Assembly (NCBI GenBank): GCA_963731205.1
Contig: CAVSUJ010000002.1
Location: 1,798,001-1,862,000 of the forward strand
Length of the DNA: 64,000 nucleotides
Origin: DATAZK01 sp963731205
Lineage (GTDB): Bacteria > Actinomycetota > Actinomycetes > Frankiales > Frankiaceae
Direction of reading: 5' to 3'
A model generated the notes under the pieces. It did no database searches. It saw only the letters and a list, made by a program, of their open reading frames with translations, and had not been told where the DNA came from. This document shows positions 8,534-15,635 of the stretch, piece by piece. Made by a program: the position numbers and the translations under genes. Each line of letters begins with the position of its first letter. The first letter of the stretch is position 1.

Positions 8534-8564
8534 CCCGACCAAAGAGATAGCAGCACTTCTGGGC

Positions 8565-8604
8565 GGCTGGCCCCGGATCCCCGAACGGGGGTCCGGGGCC
8601 AGCC
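8565..8604 (+). terminator. terminator hairpin after groEL1
   Basis: 18-bp stem: GGCTGGCCCCGGATCCCC (8565-8582), GAAC loop, then GGGGGTCCGGGGCCAGCC (8587-8604), with one G-T type mismatch. It is followed by GTTTGCG, a weak T run as usual in high-GC actinobacteria. Confidence 0.85.
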
Positions 8605-8620
8605 GTTTGCGTGTGGGCGT

Positions 8621-8660
8621 TCACCAAATTGGGTGACGCTGATCATTCACCCGGGTGAAT
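8621..8660. promoter_or_regulatory. paired inverted repeats upstream of the kinase-bldM operon
   Basis: TCACCAAATTGGGTGA (8621-8636) is an imperfect inverted repeat; ATTCACCCGGGTGAAT (8645-8660) is a perfect 16-bp palindrome. Centres are 24 bp apart. The second overlaps the first two bases of the ATG at 8659. The shared TCACC/GGTGA arms suggest a dimeric regulator, possibly the LuxR-type regulator encoded in the same operon (inference). Confidence 0.6.
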
Positions 8661-9756
8661 GTTGCGCCGATGGAGTGATGTGGATTCGAGCGGCTTCGAC
8701 GGGACCGACATCTACGTTGACCCCGCCGCATTCTGCGGGGTCGCAGCACGGATGCTGGCCGAAGGTGGACGTGACGCCCTGGCTCCGGTGCTGGCCCTGC
8801 TGGGACAGGCACTGAGCGCCAATGTCGACCTGCTCGAAGCGGGGACGACCCGGGCGGCCATCCCGCGCCCGCGGCTGCGCGGCGCCGCCCCTGACTCGGT
8901 CGATCTCTCGGCTGCCGCACCCATCGACCTGCCGATCCGCGCTCGCGGAACCGTGCTGGCGGTGCTTTCCATCGAGCCGACGACGGCCGGCCTCCCGGCA
9001 CCGTGGACGCAGTCGCCCGGCCCGCTCGGCACCATCGCCGACCTGATCGCCCTGACCCTCTCGTCCGGCTCGGAGCCGGACGCCGTCAACGACGTCCGAT
9101 CCGCCGCCCGCTCGTGGTTCGAGCTGGACGAGCAGGACCGCAAGCAGCTCGCCGGCGAGCTCCATGACGGGCTGGTGCAGTCTCTCGTGGCTGCCCGCTA
9201 CCTGCTCGATCTCGCCGCTTCCACCTGGCCGGATGGTCCCCTGCCGTGGCTGGAGGCCGTACGCGAAAGCATCCAGGCGGCCCTGGTCGACGGACGCGGC
9301 TTGCTCAACTCCGTCCAGCCACGGGTCCGGGCCGGACGCGGGCTGCGGGTGGCACTCGAAGACCTCTGCGCCGGTGCCGCGATCCCCGTCGAACTGCATG
9401 GCGTAGCCCCCTTGGACCCGGCCGCGGCAGCGGGCGAGCCTGCCCCGGTGGCAGCGGCCGCCGGCTACCGCTTCGTACAAGCCGCGTTCTGTGACCTGAT
9501 CGCCCGCGGCGCCGAGGCTATGGAGGTCCGGCTCTCCTCGGGCGCCAGTGGACTTTCGATCGACGTCTCGGCCGTAGGCGACCGCCCGGCATGGCCTGAT
9601 GAGCCTGGTGAGGGCATCCGCCGCTGGGTGACGCGAGTGGAACTGATGGGCGGAACCGTACTGCTGCAATCCGCGTCGGCTCACCTCCGGTTCGGAGCCG
9701 CCGATGGGGAAAATGCGTCGCTGCCAGGCGACGTGCACGCTGGGAGGGCGAAGTGA
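8659..9756 (+). CDS. degenerate histidine kinase-like protein coupled to BldM
   Basis: 365 aa. Residues ~20-140 resemble a GAF-like sensor with no membrane segment. A HisKA_3-type dimerisation helix follows with phospho-acceptor H169 in LAGELHDGLVQSLVAARYLL. The C-terminal region keeps the outline of a NarX-type ATPase domain (GYRFVQAAF...VELMGGTVLLQSAS), but the N-box Asn is lost (DLIARGAEA where NALRHA is usual) and the DDGxGF G1 box reads AVGDRPAW. It therefore probably cannot bind ATP. The start codon is uncertain: ATG 8659 overlaps a palindrome, and GTG 8680 is an alternative. It overlaps the next gene by 4 nt (GTGA). Confidence 0.75.
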   Translation: MLRRWSDVDSSGFDGTDIYVDPAAFCGVAARMLAEGGRDALAPVLALLGQALSANVDLLEAGTTRAAIPRPRLRGAAPDSVDLSAAAPIDLPIRARGTVLAVLSIEPTTAGLPAPWTQSPGPLGTIADLIALTLSSGSEPDAVNDVRSAARSWFELDEQDRKQLAGELHDGLVQSLVAARYLLDLAASTWPDGPLPWLEAVRESIQAALVDGRGLLNSVQPRVRAGRGLRVALEDLCAGAAIPVELHGVAPLDPAAAAGEPAPVAAAAGYRFVQAAFCDLIARGAEAMEVRLSSGASGLSIDVSAVGDRPAWPDEPGEGIRRWVTRVELMGGTVLLQSASAHLRFGAADGENASLPGDVHAGRAK

Positions 9757-10385
9757 CCACGGTCTTCATCTGCGACGATCACCGCATCGTTCGTGAGGGA
9801 CTCAAGCAGTTCGTGCAGTCGGTGCCCGGAGTCGTCCGGGTGGAGACTGCGGCCAGTGGCGAGGAAGTGCTCGCCCGCTACGAGCTCGAGCGTCCGGATC
9901 TCGTTCTGATGGACGTCCAGATGCCGGGCCTGGGCGGCCTGGAGACCACCCGCCGGCTGGTGCGCGACCACCCCACCGCCCGCGTGATCATGCTGACTGC
10001 CGCGGATGACCGCGAAAACGTCGCCACAGCCGTCGCCAATGGTGCCACCGGCTATCTGCACAAGGACGTCAGCCGCGAGGAGCTGTGCGCCGCCGTCGCC
10101 AACGCCCTCGAGGGCCACGACCTGCTCGAGCCGTCGCTACGCCGGGCCATGTCGGAGCGCGTCATCGGAGGCCGGGTGGCCGACCCGATGGGTGGCCTCA
10201 CCGAGCGCGAACTCCAGGTGCTGCGGGGCATGTCGCAGGGCAAGTCCAACGCCGAGATCGGCAAGTCGCTCTTCCTGTCCGAGGACACGGTCAAGACCCA
10301 TGCCCGCCGGCTGTTCCGCAAGCTCGGCGTCAGCGACCGCGCGCAGGCCGTCGCCTTCGGCTTCCGCCGCGGCTTCGTCACCTGA
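9753..10385 (+). CDS. bldM: BldM-like NarL/FixJ response regulator
   Basis: 210 aa: receiver domain ~1-120 and LuxR-type HTH ~145-205 (LTERELQVLRGMSQGKSNAEIG, then LSEDTVKTHARRLFRKLG). It closely resembles my memory of Streptomyces BldM, a developmental regulator, and the locus (groESL upstream, DUF5319 and guaB3 downstream) is the bldM locus. The phosphorylation pocket is intact: D8/D9, D54, T82, K104. In Streptomyces BldM is regarded as an orphan regulator; here it is translationally coupled to a kinase-like gene, which is unusual. Confidence 0.85.
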   Translation: MTTVFICDDHRIVREGLKQFVQSVPGVVRVETAASGEEVLARYELERPDLVLMDVQMPGLGGLETTRRLVRDHPTARVIMLTAADDRENVATAVANGATGYLHKDVSREELCAAVANALEGHDLLEPSLRRAMSERVIGGRVADPMGGLTERELQVLRGMSQGKSNAEIGKSLFLSEDTVKTHARRLFRKLGVSDRAQAVAFGFRRGFVT

Positions 10386-10401
10386 GCCCGCCGGCAAACA
10401 G

Positions 10402-10824
10402 CTAGAACGAATCCCGGCCGGCGTCTTCGTCGGACTCGGCCGCATCATCTGCCGCTTCGAGCACCGCGTCGGAATATCCCCGCGCGTACTCCCAGCTGAC
10501 GTAGCGCGTCGGATCGGGTGAGAACGCGGGCTCGTGCACCCGGGTGCGGCCGACCGTGAGCAGGCTGCGCAGATTGCCGACGACGAGATCCCAGTCCATG
10601 TAGTGCCGCTCGCCGCAGTCTTCGCATTCGATGACGATGCCGAGCACGTCACGCGGCTCGAGCAAGGCTCTGAAGCCCTCGAGATCGGCCAGATCCGTGA
10701 TCAGTTCCTCGCGCTCCTGGGCGCTCAGGGGCTGCTCGTCTTCGTCGTCTTCGAGCGGCAGCGGCAAATGGGCAGCCGGGTCCTCGGGATCGCCTGCGAA
10801 AGGGTCGAGAGGCTCGTGCGGCAC
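10402..10824 (-). CDS. DUF5319 family protein
   Basis: 140 aa, acidic, cytoplasmic. Conserved features: PHEPLDPFAGDP at the N-terminus, then PLSAQEREEL, the CEDCGERHYMDWD motif (CxxC-like metal or structural pair) and RVHEPAFSPDP...YARGYSDAV. Found beside bldM/whiD/guaB in actinobacteria; function unknown. GTG 10824 is chosen because a TAGCCT box lies 7 nt upstream (leaderless). Convergent with bldM, with a 16-bp gap. Confidence 0.82.
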   Translation of the reverse strand: MPHEPLDPFAGDPEDPAAHLPLPLEDDEDEQPLSAQEREELITDLADLEGFRALLEPRDVLGIVIECEDCGERHYMDWDLVVGNLRSLLTVGRTRVHEPAFSPDPTRYVSWEYARGYSDAVLEAADDAAESDEDAGRDSF

Positions 10825-10837
10825 GTGACCCAGGCTA
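10825..10837 (-). promoter_or_regulatory. leaderless-type promoter for the DUF5319 gene
   Basis: On the minus strand TAGCCT (10837-10832) is followed by 7 nt and GTG 10824, with no ribosome binding site. Confidence 0.55.
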
Positions 10838-10889
10838 CGCGTGCCATGCCTTCCGGGAAGGCGCTGCGGCGGTAGTGTGGACACCAGCA

Positions 10890-10913
10890 GGCCGTCGCCC
10901 GAGGGCGGCGGCC
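10890..10913 (+). promoter_or_regulatory. hairpin with T-rich tail in guaB3 leader (possible attenuator)
   Basis: GGCCGTCGCCC (10890-10900), GA loop, GGGCGGCGGCC (10903-10913), one mismatch, then TTTCCTGCTTTT. A TAGTGT -10-like box lies just upstream at 10873-10878, so the hairpin would form at the very start of the guaB3 transcript. Confidence 0.5.
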
Positions 10914-10971
10914 TTTCCTGCTTTTGCGGGGTTCCTGCACTGCGGCATTTCACCGGCGAAGGGTCGAAGTT

Positions 10972-12138
10972 ATGGCAGAGGTCGAGATCGGGATCGGCAA
11001 GAGCGGCCGACGCGCATACGGGTTCGATGACGTCGCGATCGTCCCGTCGCGGCGTACCCGCGACCCCGAGGATGTCGCGATCAATTGGGACATCGATGCG
11101 TTCCGCTTCGAGCTCCCGCTGCTGGCTTCGGCCATGGACGGCGTCGTCTCGCCGCGCACCGCCATCGAGATCGGCAAGCTCGGCGGCGTCGGCGTGCTGA
11201 ATCTCGAAGGTCTGTGGACCCGTTACGCCGATCCCGACCCGATCCTGGAAGAGATCTCGACGCTGGATGACTCCACGGCCACGAAGCGGATGCAGGAGCT
11301 CTACGCCGAGCCGATCAAGCCCGAGCTCATCGGTGAGCGGATCCAGCAGATCAAAGACGCGGGTGTCACCACGGCCGCCAGCCTCACCCCGCAGCGGGTC
11401 AAGCAGTTCTCCCCGGCGGTGCTCGAGGCGGGCGTCGACCTGTTCGTCATCCAGGGCACGGTCGTCAGCGCCGAACACGTCTCCAGCCGCGCCGAGCCGC
11501 TGAACCTCAAGAAGTTCATCGGCGACCTCGATGTGCCGGTCATCGTCGGCGGCTGCGCCTCGTTCTCCACGGCCCTGCACCTCATGCGCACCGGTGCCGC
11601 CGGTCTTCTCGTCGGCGTCGGCCCCGGCCACGCGTGCACCACCCGCGGGGTACTCGGGGTGGGCGTCCCCATGGCTACGGCGATTGCTGACGCTGCCGGT
11701 GCGCGGATGCGATACCTCGACGAGTCGGGTGGCCGCTACGTCCACATCATCGCCGACGGCGGGATGCGTACCGGCGGCGACATCGCGAAGGCGATCGTCT
11801 GCGGTGCTGACGCGGTCATGATCGGGTCGCCGCTCTCGCGGGCGATCGAGGCGCCGGGCCGCGGCTATCACTGGGGCATGGCTACCTTCCACCCCGACCT
11901 GCCACGCGGCACCCGGGTGAAGACCACGACCGCCGGCACCCTCAAGGAGATCCTTGTGGGCCCCGCCGAGATCAACGACGGCACCATGAATCTCTTCGGT
12001 GCGCTGCGCACGTCGATGGCCACCACCGGCTACGCCACGCTCAAGGAGTTCCAGAAGGCCGAGATGATGGTCGCTCCGTCGCTGCAGACCGAGGGCAAGT
12101 CGCTGCAGCGTGCGCAGGCGGTCGGAATGGGTCGCTGA
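10972..12138 (+). CDS. guaB3: GuaB3-family IMPDH/GMP-reductase-like protein
   Basis: 388 aa TIM-barrel enzyme of the IMPDH/GMPR superfamily without CBS domains. Catalytic loop Cys is C222 in GPGHACTTRG; the flavodoxin-like phosphate loop is in IIADGGMRTGGDIAKA. GuaB3 proteins (Rv3410c type) were long called IMPDH-like; recent work on a cyanobacterial GuaB3 reports GMP reductase activity, so GMP to IMP is the more likely reaction, by analogy. ATG 10972 lies after GGGTCGAAG; the frame is open further upstream. Its usual neighbour guaB2 is missing here. Confidence 0.88.
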   Translation: MAEVEIGIGKSGRRAYGFDDVAIVPSRRTRDPEDVAINWDIDAFRFELPLLASAMDGVVSPRTAIEIGKLGGVGVLNLEGLWTRYADPDPILEEISTLDDSTATKRMQELYAEPIKPELIGERIQQIKDAGVTTAASLTPQRVKQFSPAVLEAGVDLFVIQGTVVSAEHVSSRAEPLNLKKFIGDLDVPVIVGGCASFSTALHLMRTGAAGLLVGVGPGHACTTRGVLGVGVPMATAIADAAGARMRYLDESGGRYVHIIADGGMRTGGDIAKAIVCGADAVMIGSPLSRAIEAPGRGYHWGMATFHPDLPRGTRVKTTTAGTLKEILVGPAEINDGTMNLFGALRTSMATTGYATLKEFQKAEMMVAPSLQTEGKSLQRAQAVGMGR

Positions 12139-12158
12139 CCCCTCGCGGTCGGCGGGAA

Positions 12159-12175
12159 TTCAATTGAACGCTCAA
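12159..12175. promoter_or_regulatory. operator-like inverted repeats before the VOC gene
   Basis: TTCAATTGAA (12159-12168, perfect palindrome) overlaps TTGA-ACGC-TCAA (12164-12175). Position about 65 bp before the VOC start suggests a TetR/MarR-type operator; no such regulator is encoded nearby. Confidence 0.35.
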
Positions 12176-12238
12176 CCATTGATGTAGGCGTGCGCACAAT
12201 CGAGTGCGCGTGAGCGTTTCTTGTCGATGGAGGCAGCC

Positions 12239-12760
12239 ATGCCCGTCACCCGTCTGAACCACGCTGTCCTCTACGTCAGCGACGTCCGGCGAAGCGTCGA
12301 TTTCTACTGCAACGTCATGGGTTTCGAGCCTGTCGGCATGCTTCCCGAGGGCTTTCACGGGGCTGCCTTCCTGCGTGCCGCCGGGTCAACCAACGATCAT
12401 GACCTCGGCCTGTTCGAGGTCGGAGCGTCCGCCGCGCCGTCGCGGGCCGGGATGGGCCAGGTCGGGCTCTATCACCTCGCGTGGGAGGTCAACACGCTCG
12501 CCGAGCTCTCCCGGTTCGCCGAGCAGCTGGCCACGGCCGGCGCGCTCGTCGGCGCCTCCGACCACGGAACCACGAAAAGCCTTTACGCCAAGGACCCTGA
12601 CGGGCTCGAGTTCGAGGTCGTCTGGTTGATCCCGGCGGCGCTGATCGAGAAGTCCGACCTGGCGGGCCGCAGCAGCATCCATCCCCTCGATCTGCCCCGT
12701 GAGCTCGAGCGTTTCGGCTCCGAGACCCGCGGTGGTGTCGGGGTGTCGGTTCCCGTCTGA
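12239..12760 (+). CDS. VOC family protein (glyoxalase/extradiol dioxygenase-like)
   Basis: 173 aa, two beta-alpha-beta-beta-beta modules. Candidate metal ligands: His in RLNHAVLYV, His in LYHLAWEV and Glu in DGLEFEVVW, the type I extradiol dioxygenase layout, plus DPDGLEFEV as the family signature. ATG 12239 has a good GGAGG site 5 nt upstream (12229-12233). Probably binds Fe(II) or Mn(II); substrate unknown. Stands alone between guaB3 and the EspC-like pair. Confidence 0.82.
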   Translation: MPVTRLNHAVLYVSDVRRSVDFYCNVMGFEPVGMLPEGFHGAAFLRAAGSTNDHDLGLFEVGASAAPSRAGMGQVGLYHLAWEVNTLAELSRFAEQLATAGALVGASDHGTTKSLYAKDPDGLEFEVVWLIPAALIEKSDLAGRSSIHPLDLPRELERFGSETRGGVGVSVPV

Positions 12761-12768
12761 TCCCGCCG

Positions 12769-12794
12769 GCCCCTGTGGATAACTCTGCAGGGGC
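12769..12794 (+). terminator. weak terminator-like hairpin after VOC gene
   Basis: GCCCCTG (12769-12775), a 12-nt loop, then CAGGGGC (12788-12794): a perfect 7-bp stem with no T run. The loop side contains TGTGGATAA, a DnaA-box-like 9-mer. Confidence 0.4.
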
Positions 12795-12818
12795 GGTTGG
12801 CGCAGGTACAACCGGGCT

Positions 12819-13118
12819 ATGACTGCCCGCCCGGCGACACAAGCTGATGCCATCGCGGTCGTTCCCGCGTCACTGGGGGCGACGGGTGATGCGGTCGTCG
12901 CCATCGCCGCCGAGGTGCGCGGGCACGCCCTGCGTTCGTTGAGCGCCGAGGCAATGGGTAGCGATTCCTGCTCGGCAGCCCTCTGCGGGGCGAGCGGCTT
13001 GGTCGAGCAGGCGATGCAGGCAGCGGTGCAGTCCCTCACGGAGATCGCTCGCGCCCTGCATGCCGCGTCAGGTGCCTACGGCCTCGCGGATCTCGTGGCA
13101 TTTCGGCCGGAGCGCTGA
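12819..13118 (+). CDS. EspC/WXG100-like small helical protein (candidate type VII secretion substrate)
   Basis: 99 aa, Ala-rich, predicted helix-turn-helix hairpin, no signal peptide. The second helix ends ALHAASGAYGLAD, containing YGLAD, which fits the YxxxD/E secretion signal of ESX/type VII substrates; the spacing resembles EspC-family proteins. ATG 12819 lies 6 nt after TACAAC (12807-12812), a near-consensus leaderless promoter. The stop overlaps the next ATG (TGATG), so the two proteins are made together. No ESX ATPase or membrane component is in the window. Assignment is by length, helical pattern and motif only. Confidence 0.5.
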   Translation: MTARPATQADAIAVVPASLGATGDAVVAIAAEVRGHALRSLSAEAMGSDSCSAALCGASGLVEQAMQAAVQSLTEIARALHAASGAYGLADLVAFRPER

Positions 13119-14494
13119 TGAGACAGCTGGCACCGGGCGGCCTCACGCTCAGCCCGGCATTGCTGGCAGCGGATCCGGCGGCGGTCGCGGGATGGGCTGC
13201 CTCGGCCGGGGCTGCGGCACATGCCTTGCAGGCGGGTGCCGGGCGGCTCGCCGGACTGTGCGCGGCCCTGCCGGGCGGGCTCTGGTTGAGTCCGGCGGCG
13301 ACGGTGTTCGATGGCGCCGGGCATGAGCAGGCTCGCCGGCTGGGCGTGGTGGCCGCGCTCTGCACGCGGCTGTGCTCCGCCGCTTCGCGTCTCGCGGCTG
13401 AGCTCGGGCAGGCACGTGAGCAGGCGGTCGCCGCGGTCGCTGAGGGCGTGCGCGTTGACTCCGACGTATCTGCGTTCAACAGCCGGATGCGCGCTCAGCA
13501 CGCGTTGCTGCCGCAGGATCCCGATTCCCTGCTCATCGCCGGGCCGGAGGCTGATGAGCTTTCGGGCCGGCTAGCTGCCGCCGCGGGCGGGCTTGCTGAT
13601 GCCGAAGCCAGGGCGCGCCGTGCCTGGCAGGCGGCGGGAGCCGAATTCGATCTCATCGGTTACGCCACGCCGGCCATGCGTGAGCGCATGGCCGGCCAGT
13701 ACTGGGATCCGGCGAAGGAGGTCAGCCTGGCGGCCGGGGCGACCGGACGAATCAGCTGCGGTCCGATGGAAGCGCTGGGCCTCCCCGTCAACGGGATTCT
13801 GACCGGGCCCGACGGGCGGGCGTACCCGCTGGTCGTGCAGAGCGCGCTGGGCCCCGGCGGCAAGCTGCTCGTGACCACCCAGGAGCAGCCGTCCGACGCC
13901 GAGGGCTGGACGCAGCTCGCTGTGCGGGTGGGCGCCACGGCATACGGAGGCAAGGCAGCGAGGTGGGAGAAGATCGCCGTCGCGCTCGGCGGGGCTGCGG
14001 GTGCGGCCTACCCGGAGGGCAGCACGTTTGCGCCGGAATTGCTCGACCAGATCCACGTCATGGGGGGCGGCGGCGCCTATCTCTCCTCGGTGCCAACCGC
14101 CCCGATCGACTCGGTCAAGGAGGCCTCTGCCGAGCCGCTGCACGGCAAGGAGCTCAACTCCTACTGGGCGGCGCCGGAGTCGGGCCTCGCCGCGGGTCGG
14201 CGCGCGACGGCACCCGATGCGATCGGCCTGGTCGACGGCGTGATCGGCGGCTATCTGCTGGCGCACCATCTCGACGACGGCCGGGCCGCCGACTACCGGG
14301 TCGTATTCGAGGAGAACGCCGTGGGCCGGCGCCGCGCCCGGATGCAGCTCTACCGCGTGCTGAACGTGCCGGGGGAGACGCCGAGGGCGCTGTCCGCAGG
14401 CGGATACGTCGACGCGTCCGGGCAGCTCGCCGGGATCCCGACGACCGGTGAGGCACCTGGCGCCCAGCCCGAGCTGATCGCCGCGCCGGGCTGA
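13118..14494 (+). CDS. large partner protein with helical WXG-like N-terminus, unknown C-terminal domain
   Basis: 458 aa. Residues ~1-110 are Ala-rich helices with a central LWLSP turn, as in WXG100/ESX heads; ~110-185 are further charged helices (DADARARRAW-like). From ~200 the composition changes to a compact alpha/beta domain (GPDGRAYPLVVQSALGPGG, SDAEGWTQLAVRVGATAYGG, NSYWAAPESGLAAGRR, RARMQLYRVLNV). No known enzyme motif recognised. The plan (coupled small helical partner, helical head, novel tail) fits a type VII exported effector. No immunity-like gene follows; the next gene is an F420 oxidoreductase 49 nt on. Confidence 0.55.
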   Translation: MRQLAPGGLTLSPALLAADPAAVAGWAASAGAAAHALQAGAGRLAGLCAALPGGLWLSPAATVFDGAGHEQARRLGVVAALCTRLCSAASRLAAELGQAREQAVAAVAEGVRVDSDVSAFNSRMRAQHALLPQDPDSLLIAGPEADELSGRLAAAAGGLADAEARARRAWQAAGAEFDLIGYATPAMRERMAGQYWDPAKEVSLAAGATGRISCGPMEALGLPVNGILTGPDGRAYPLVVQSALGPGGKLLVTTQEQPSDAEGWTQLAVRVGATAYGGKAARWEKIAVALGGAAGAAYPEGSTFAPELLDQIHVMGGGGAYLSSVPTAPIDSVKEASAEPLHGKELNSYWAAPESGLAAGRRATAPDAIGLVDGVIGGYLLAHHLDDGRAADYRVVFEENAVGRRRARMQLYRVLNVPGETPRALSAGGYVDASGQLAGIPTTGEAPGAQPELIAAPG

Positions 14495-14543
14495 GCATCC
14501 ACCCGCCGTCGGGGGCGTGCGCGCCACCCGGCACGATCGCACC

Positions 14544-15635
14544 ATGGCTTCTGCCCCGACATCTGCGTTGAAGCTCGGCCTGCGGCTCGAGGTCTACCGA
14601 GCGGCCGAGCTCAAGCTGCCCGTGGAAACGATCCTGAAGGCCGAGGCGCTCGGCTACCACTCGGTGTGGTCAGCCGAGGCGTACGGCACCGACGCGCTCA
14701 CCCCGCTCGCCTACATCGCCGCGCTGACGAGCCACATCAAGCTGGGCACGGCGATCGCGCAGGTGGCTGCCCGCCCACCGACGACTCTCGCGATGGCGGC
14801 GATGAGCATCGACGCGATGGCCGGCGGCGGGCGCGTCATCCTCGGGCTCGGCCTGTCGGGGCCGCAGATCGTGGAGGGGTGGTACGGCCAGCCGTGGGGC
14901 AAGCCCAACGTGCGGCTGCGCGACTACGTGAACATCCTGCGCCAGACGCTCGACCGCAAGGGTCCGGTGGCCTACGAGGGGCAGGAGATCTCGCTGCCGT
15001 ATCGCGGCCCGGGCGCGCTCGGGCAGGGCAAGGCGCTGCGCTCGATCCTGCATCCACCCTCGCGTATCCCGATCTGGATCGCGGCCGGTGGTCAGCGCAA
15101 CGTCGAACTCGCGGCGGAGCTTGCCGACGGATGGCTGCCGATGGGTCTCGGCCCGGGAGGCACCCCCGAGTACGCCGCGGCACTCGAGAAAGGCAACGCG
15201 CTGCGCAAGGAACCGCCGGCCGACGACGTCTTCGATGTCTTCAACGGGGTCACTGTGAACATCACCGATGACGTCCGCGGAGCACTCGACGCGGCCAAGC
15301 CGCTGACGGCGATGTACGTCGGAGGCATGGGCAGCGAGACGCACCACTACCACCGCGAGGCCATGGCCAGGCGCGGGTTTCCCGAGGAGGCGGTGCGCAT
15401 CGGCGAGCTCTGGCGAGCTGGACGCAAGGAAGAGGCCGTGGCAGCCGTACCCGATGAATATCTCGAGCAGACGACGCTGGTCGGCTCGCCGCAGCGGATC
15501 CGCTCGCGATGGGAGGCCGGCGTGGTGGGCCCGGGAGTCACCGGCGTGATCGTCGGCGCCGATCAGCCCGAGGGGCTGGCGCTGATGGCGGAGCTCGCCG
15601 GGCTCGAACCGCGTACTCAGGGAGCGCAGGCATGA
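14544..15635 (+). CDS. LLM-class F420-dependent oxidoreductase
   Basis: 363 aa TIM-barrel of the bacterial luciferase-like family using F420H2. Seen: LKLGLRLEVYRAAE, GYHSVWSAEAYGTDALTPLAYIA, IKLGTAIAQVAARPPTTLAM, the GRVILGLGLSGPQIVEGWYG stretch and IPIWIAAGGQRNVELAAELADG. Resembles the MSMEG/Rv oxidoreductases acting on CoA-linked or lipid substrates. ATG 14544 is preferred though no clear ribosome site is present; GTG 14517 is in frame. Overlaps the enoyl-CoA hydratase by 4 nt, so the two probably act in one acyl pathway. Confidence 0.85.
   Translation: MASAPTSALKLGLRLEVYRAAELKLPVETILKAEALGYHSVWSAEAYGTDALTPLAYIAALTSHIKLGTAIAQVAARPPTTLAMAAMSIDAMAGGGRVILGLGLSGPQIVEGWYGQPWGKPNVRLRDYVNILRQTLDRKGPVAYEGQEISLPYRGPGALGQGKALRSILHPPSRIPIWIAAGGQRNVELAAELADGWLPMGLGPGGTPEYAAALEKGNALRKEPPADDVFDVFNGVTVNITDDVRGALDAAKPLTAMYVGGMGSETHHYHREAMARRGFPEEAVRIGELWRAGRKEEAVAAVPDEYLEQTTLVGSPQRIRSRWEAGVVGPGVTGVIVGADQPEGLALMAELAGLEPRTQGAQA

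Noticed and set aside
6728..8542. Long open frame antisense to groEL1 (about 600 codons)
   Set aside because: It is the GC-skew shadow of groEL1; no start signal, no family-like sequence, and the sense frame is certain.
10825..11892. N-terminal extension of the DUF5319 frame antisense to guaB3
   Set aside because: It is not family-like, and a leaderless promoter places the start at 10824.
12774..12782. DnaA box (TGTGGATAA) as sign of a replication origin
   Set aside because: Single copy inside a small hairpin; no cluster of boxes, no dnaA/dnaN/gyrB, and no AT-rich unwinding region.
12819..14494. Classifying the pair as a toxin-antitoxin system
   Set aside because: Neither protein shows toxin or antitoxin family motifs and the small protein lacks a DNA-binding domain; the type VII-like reading fits better, though it is unproven.
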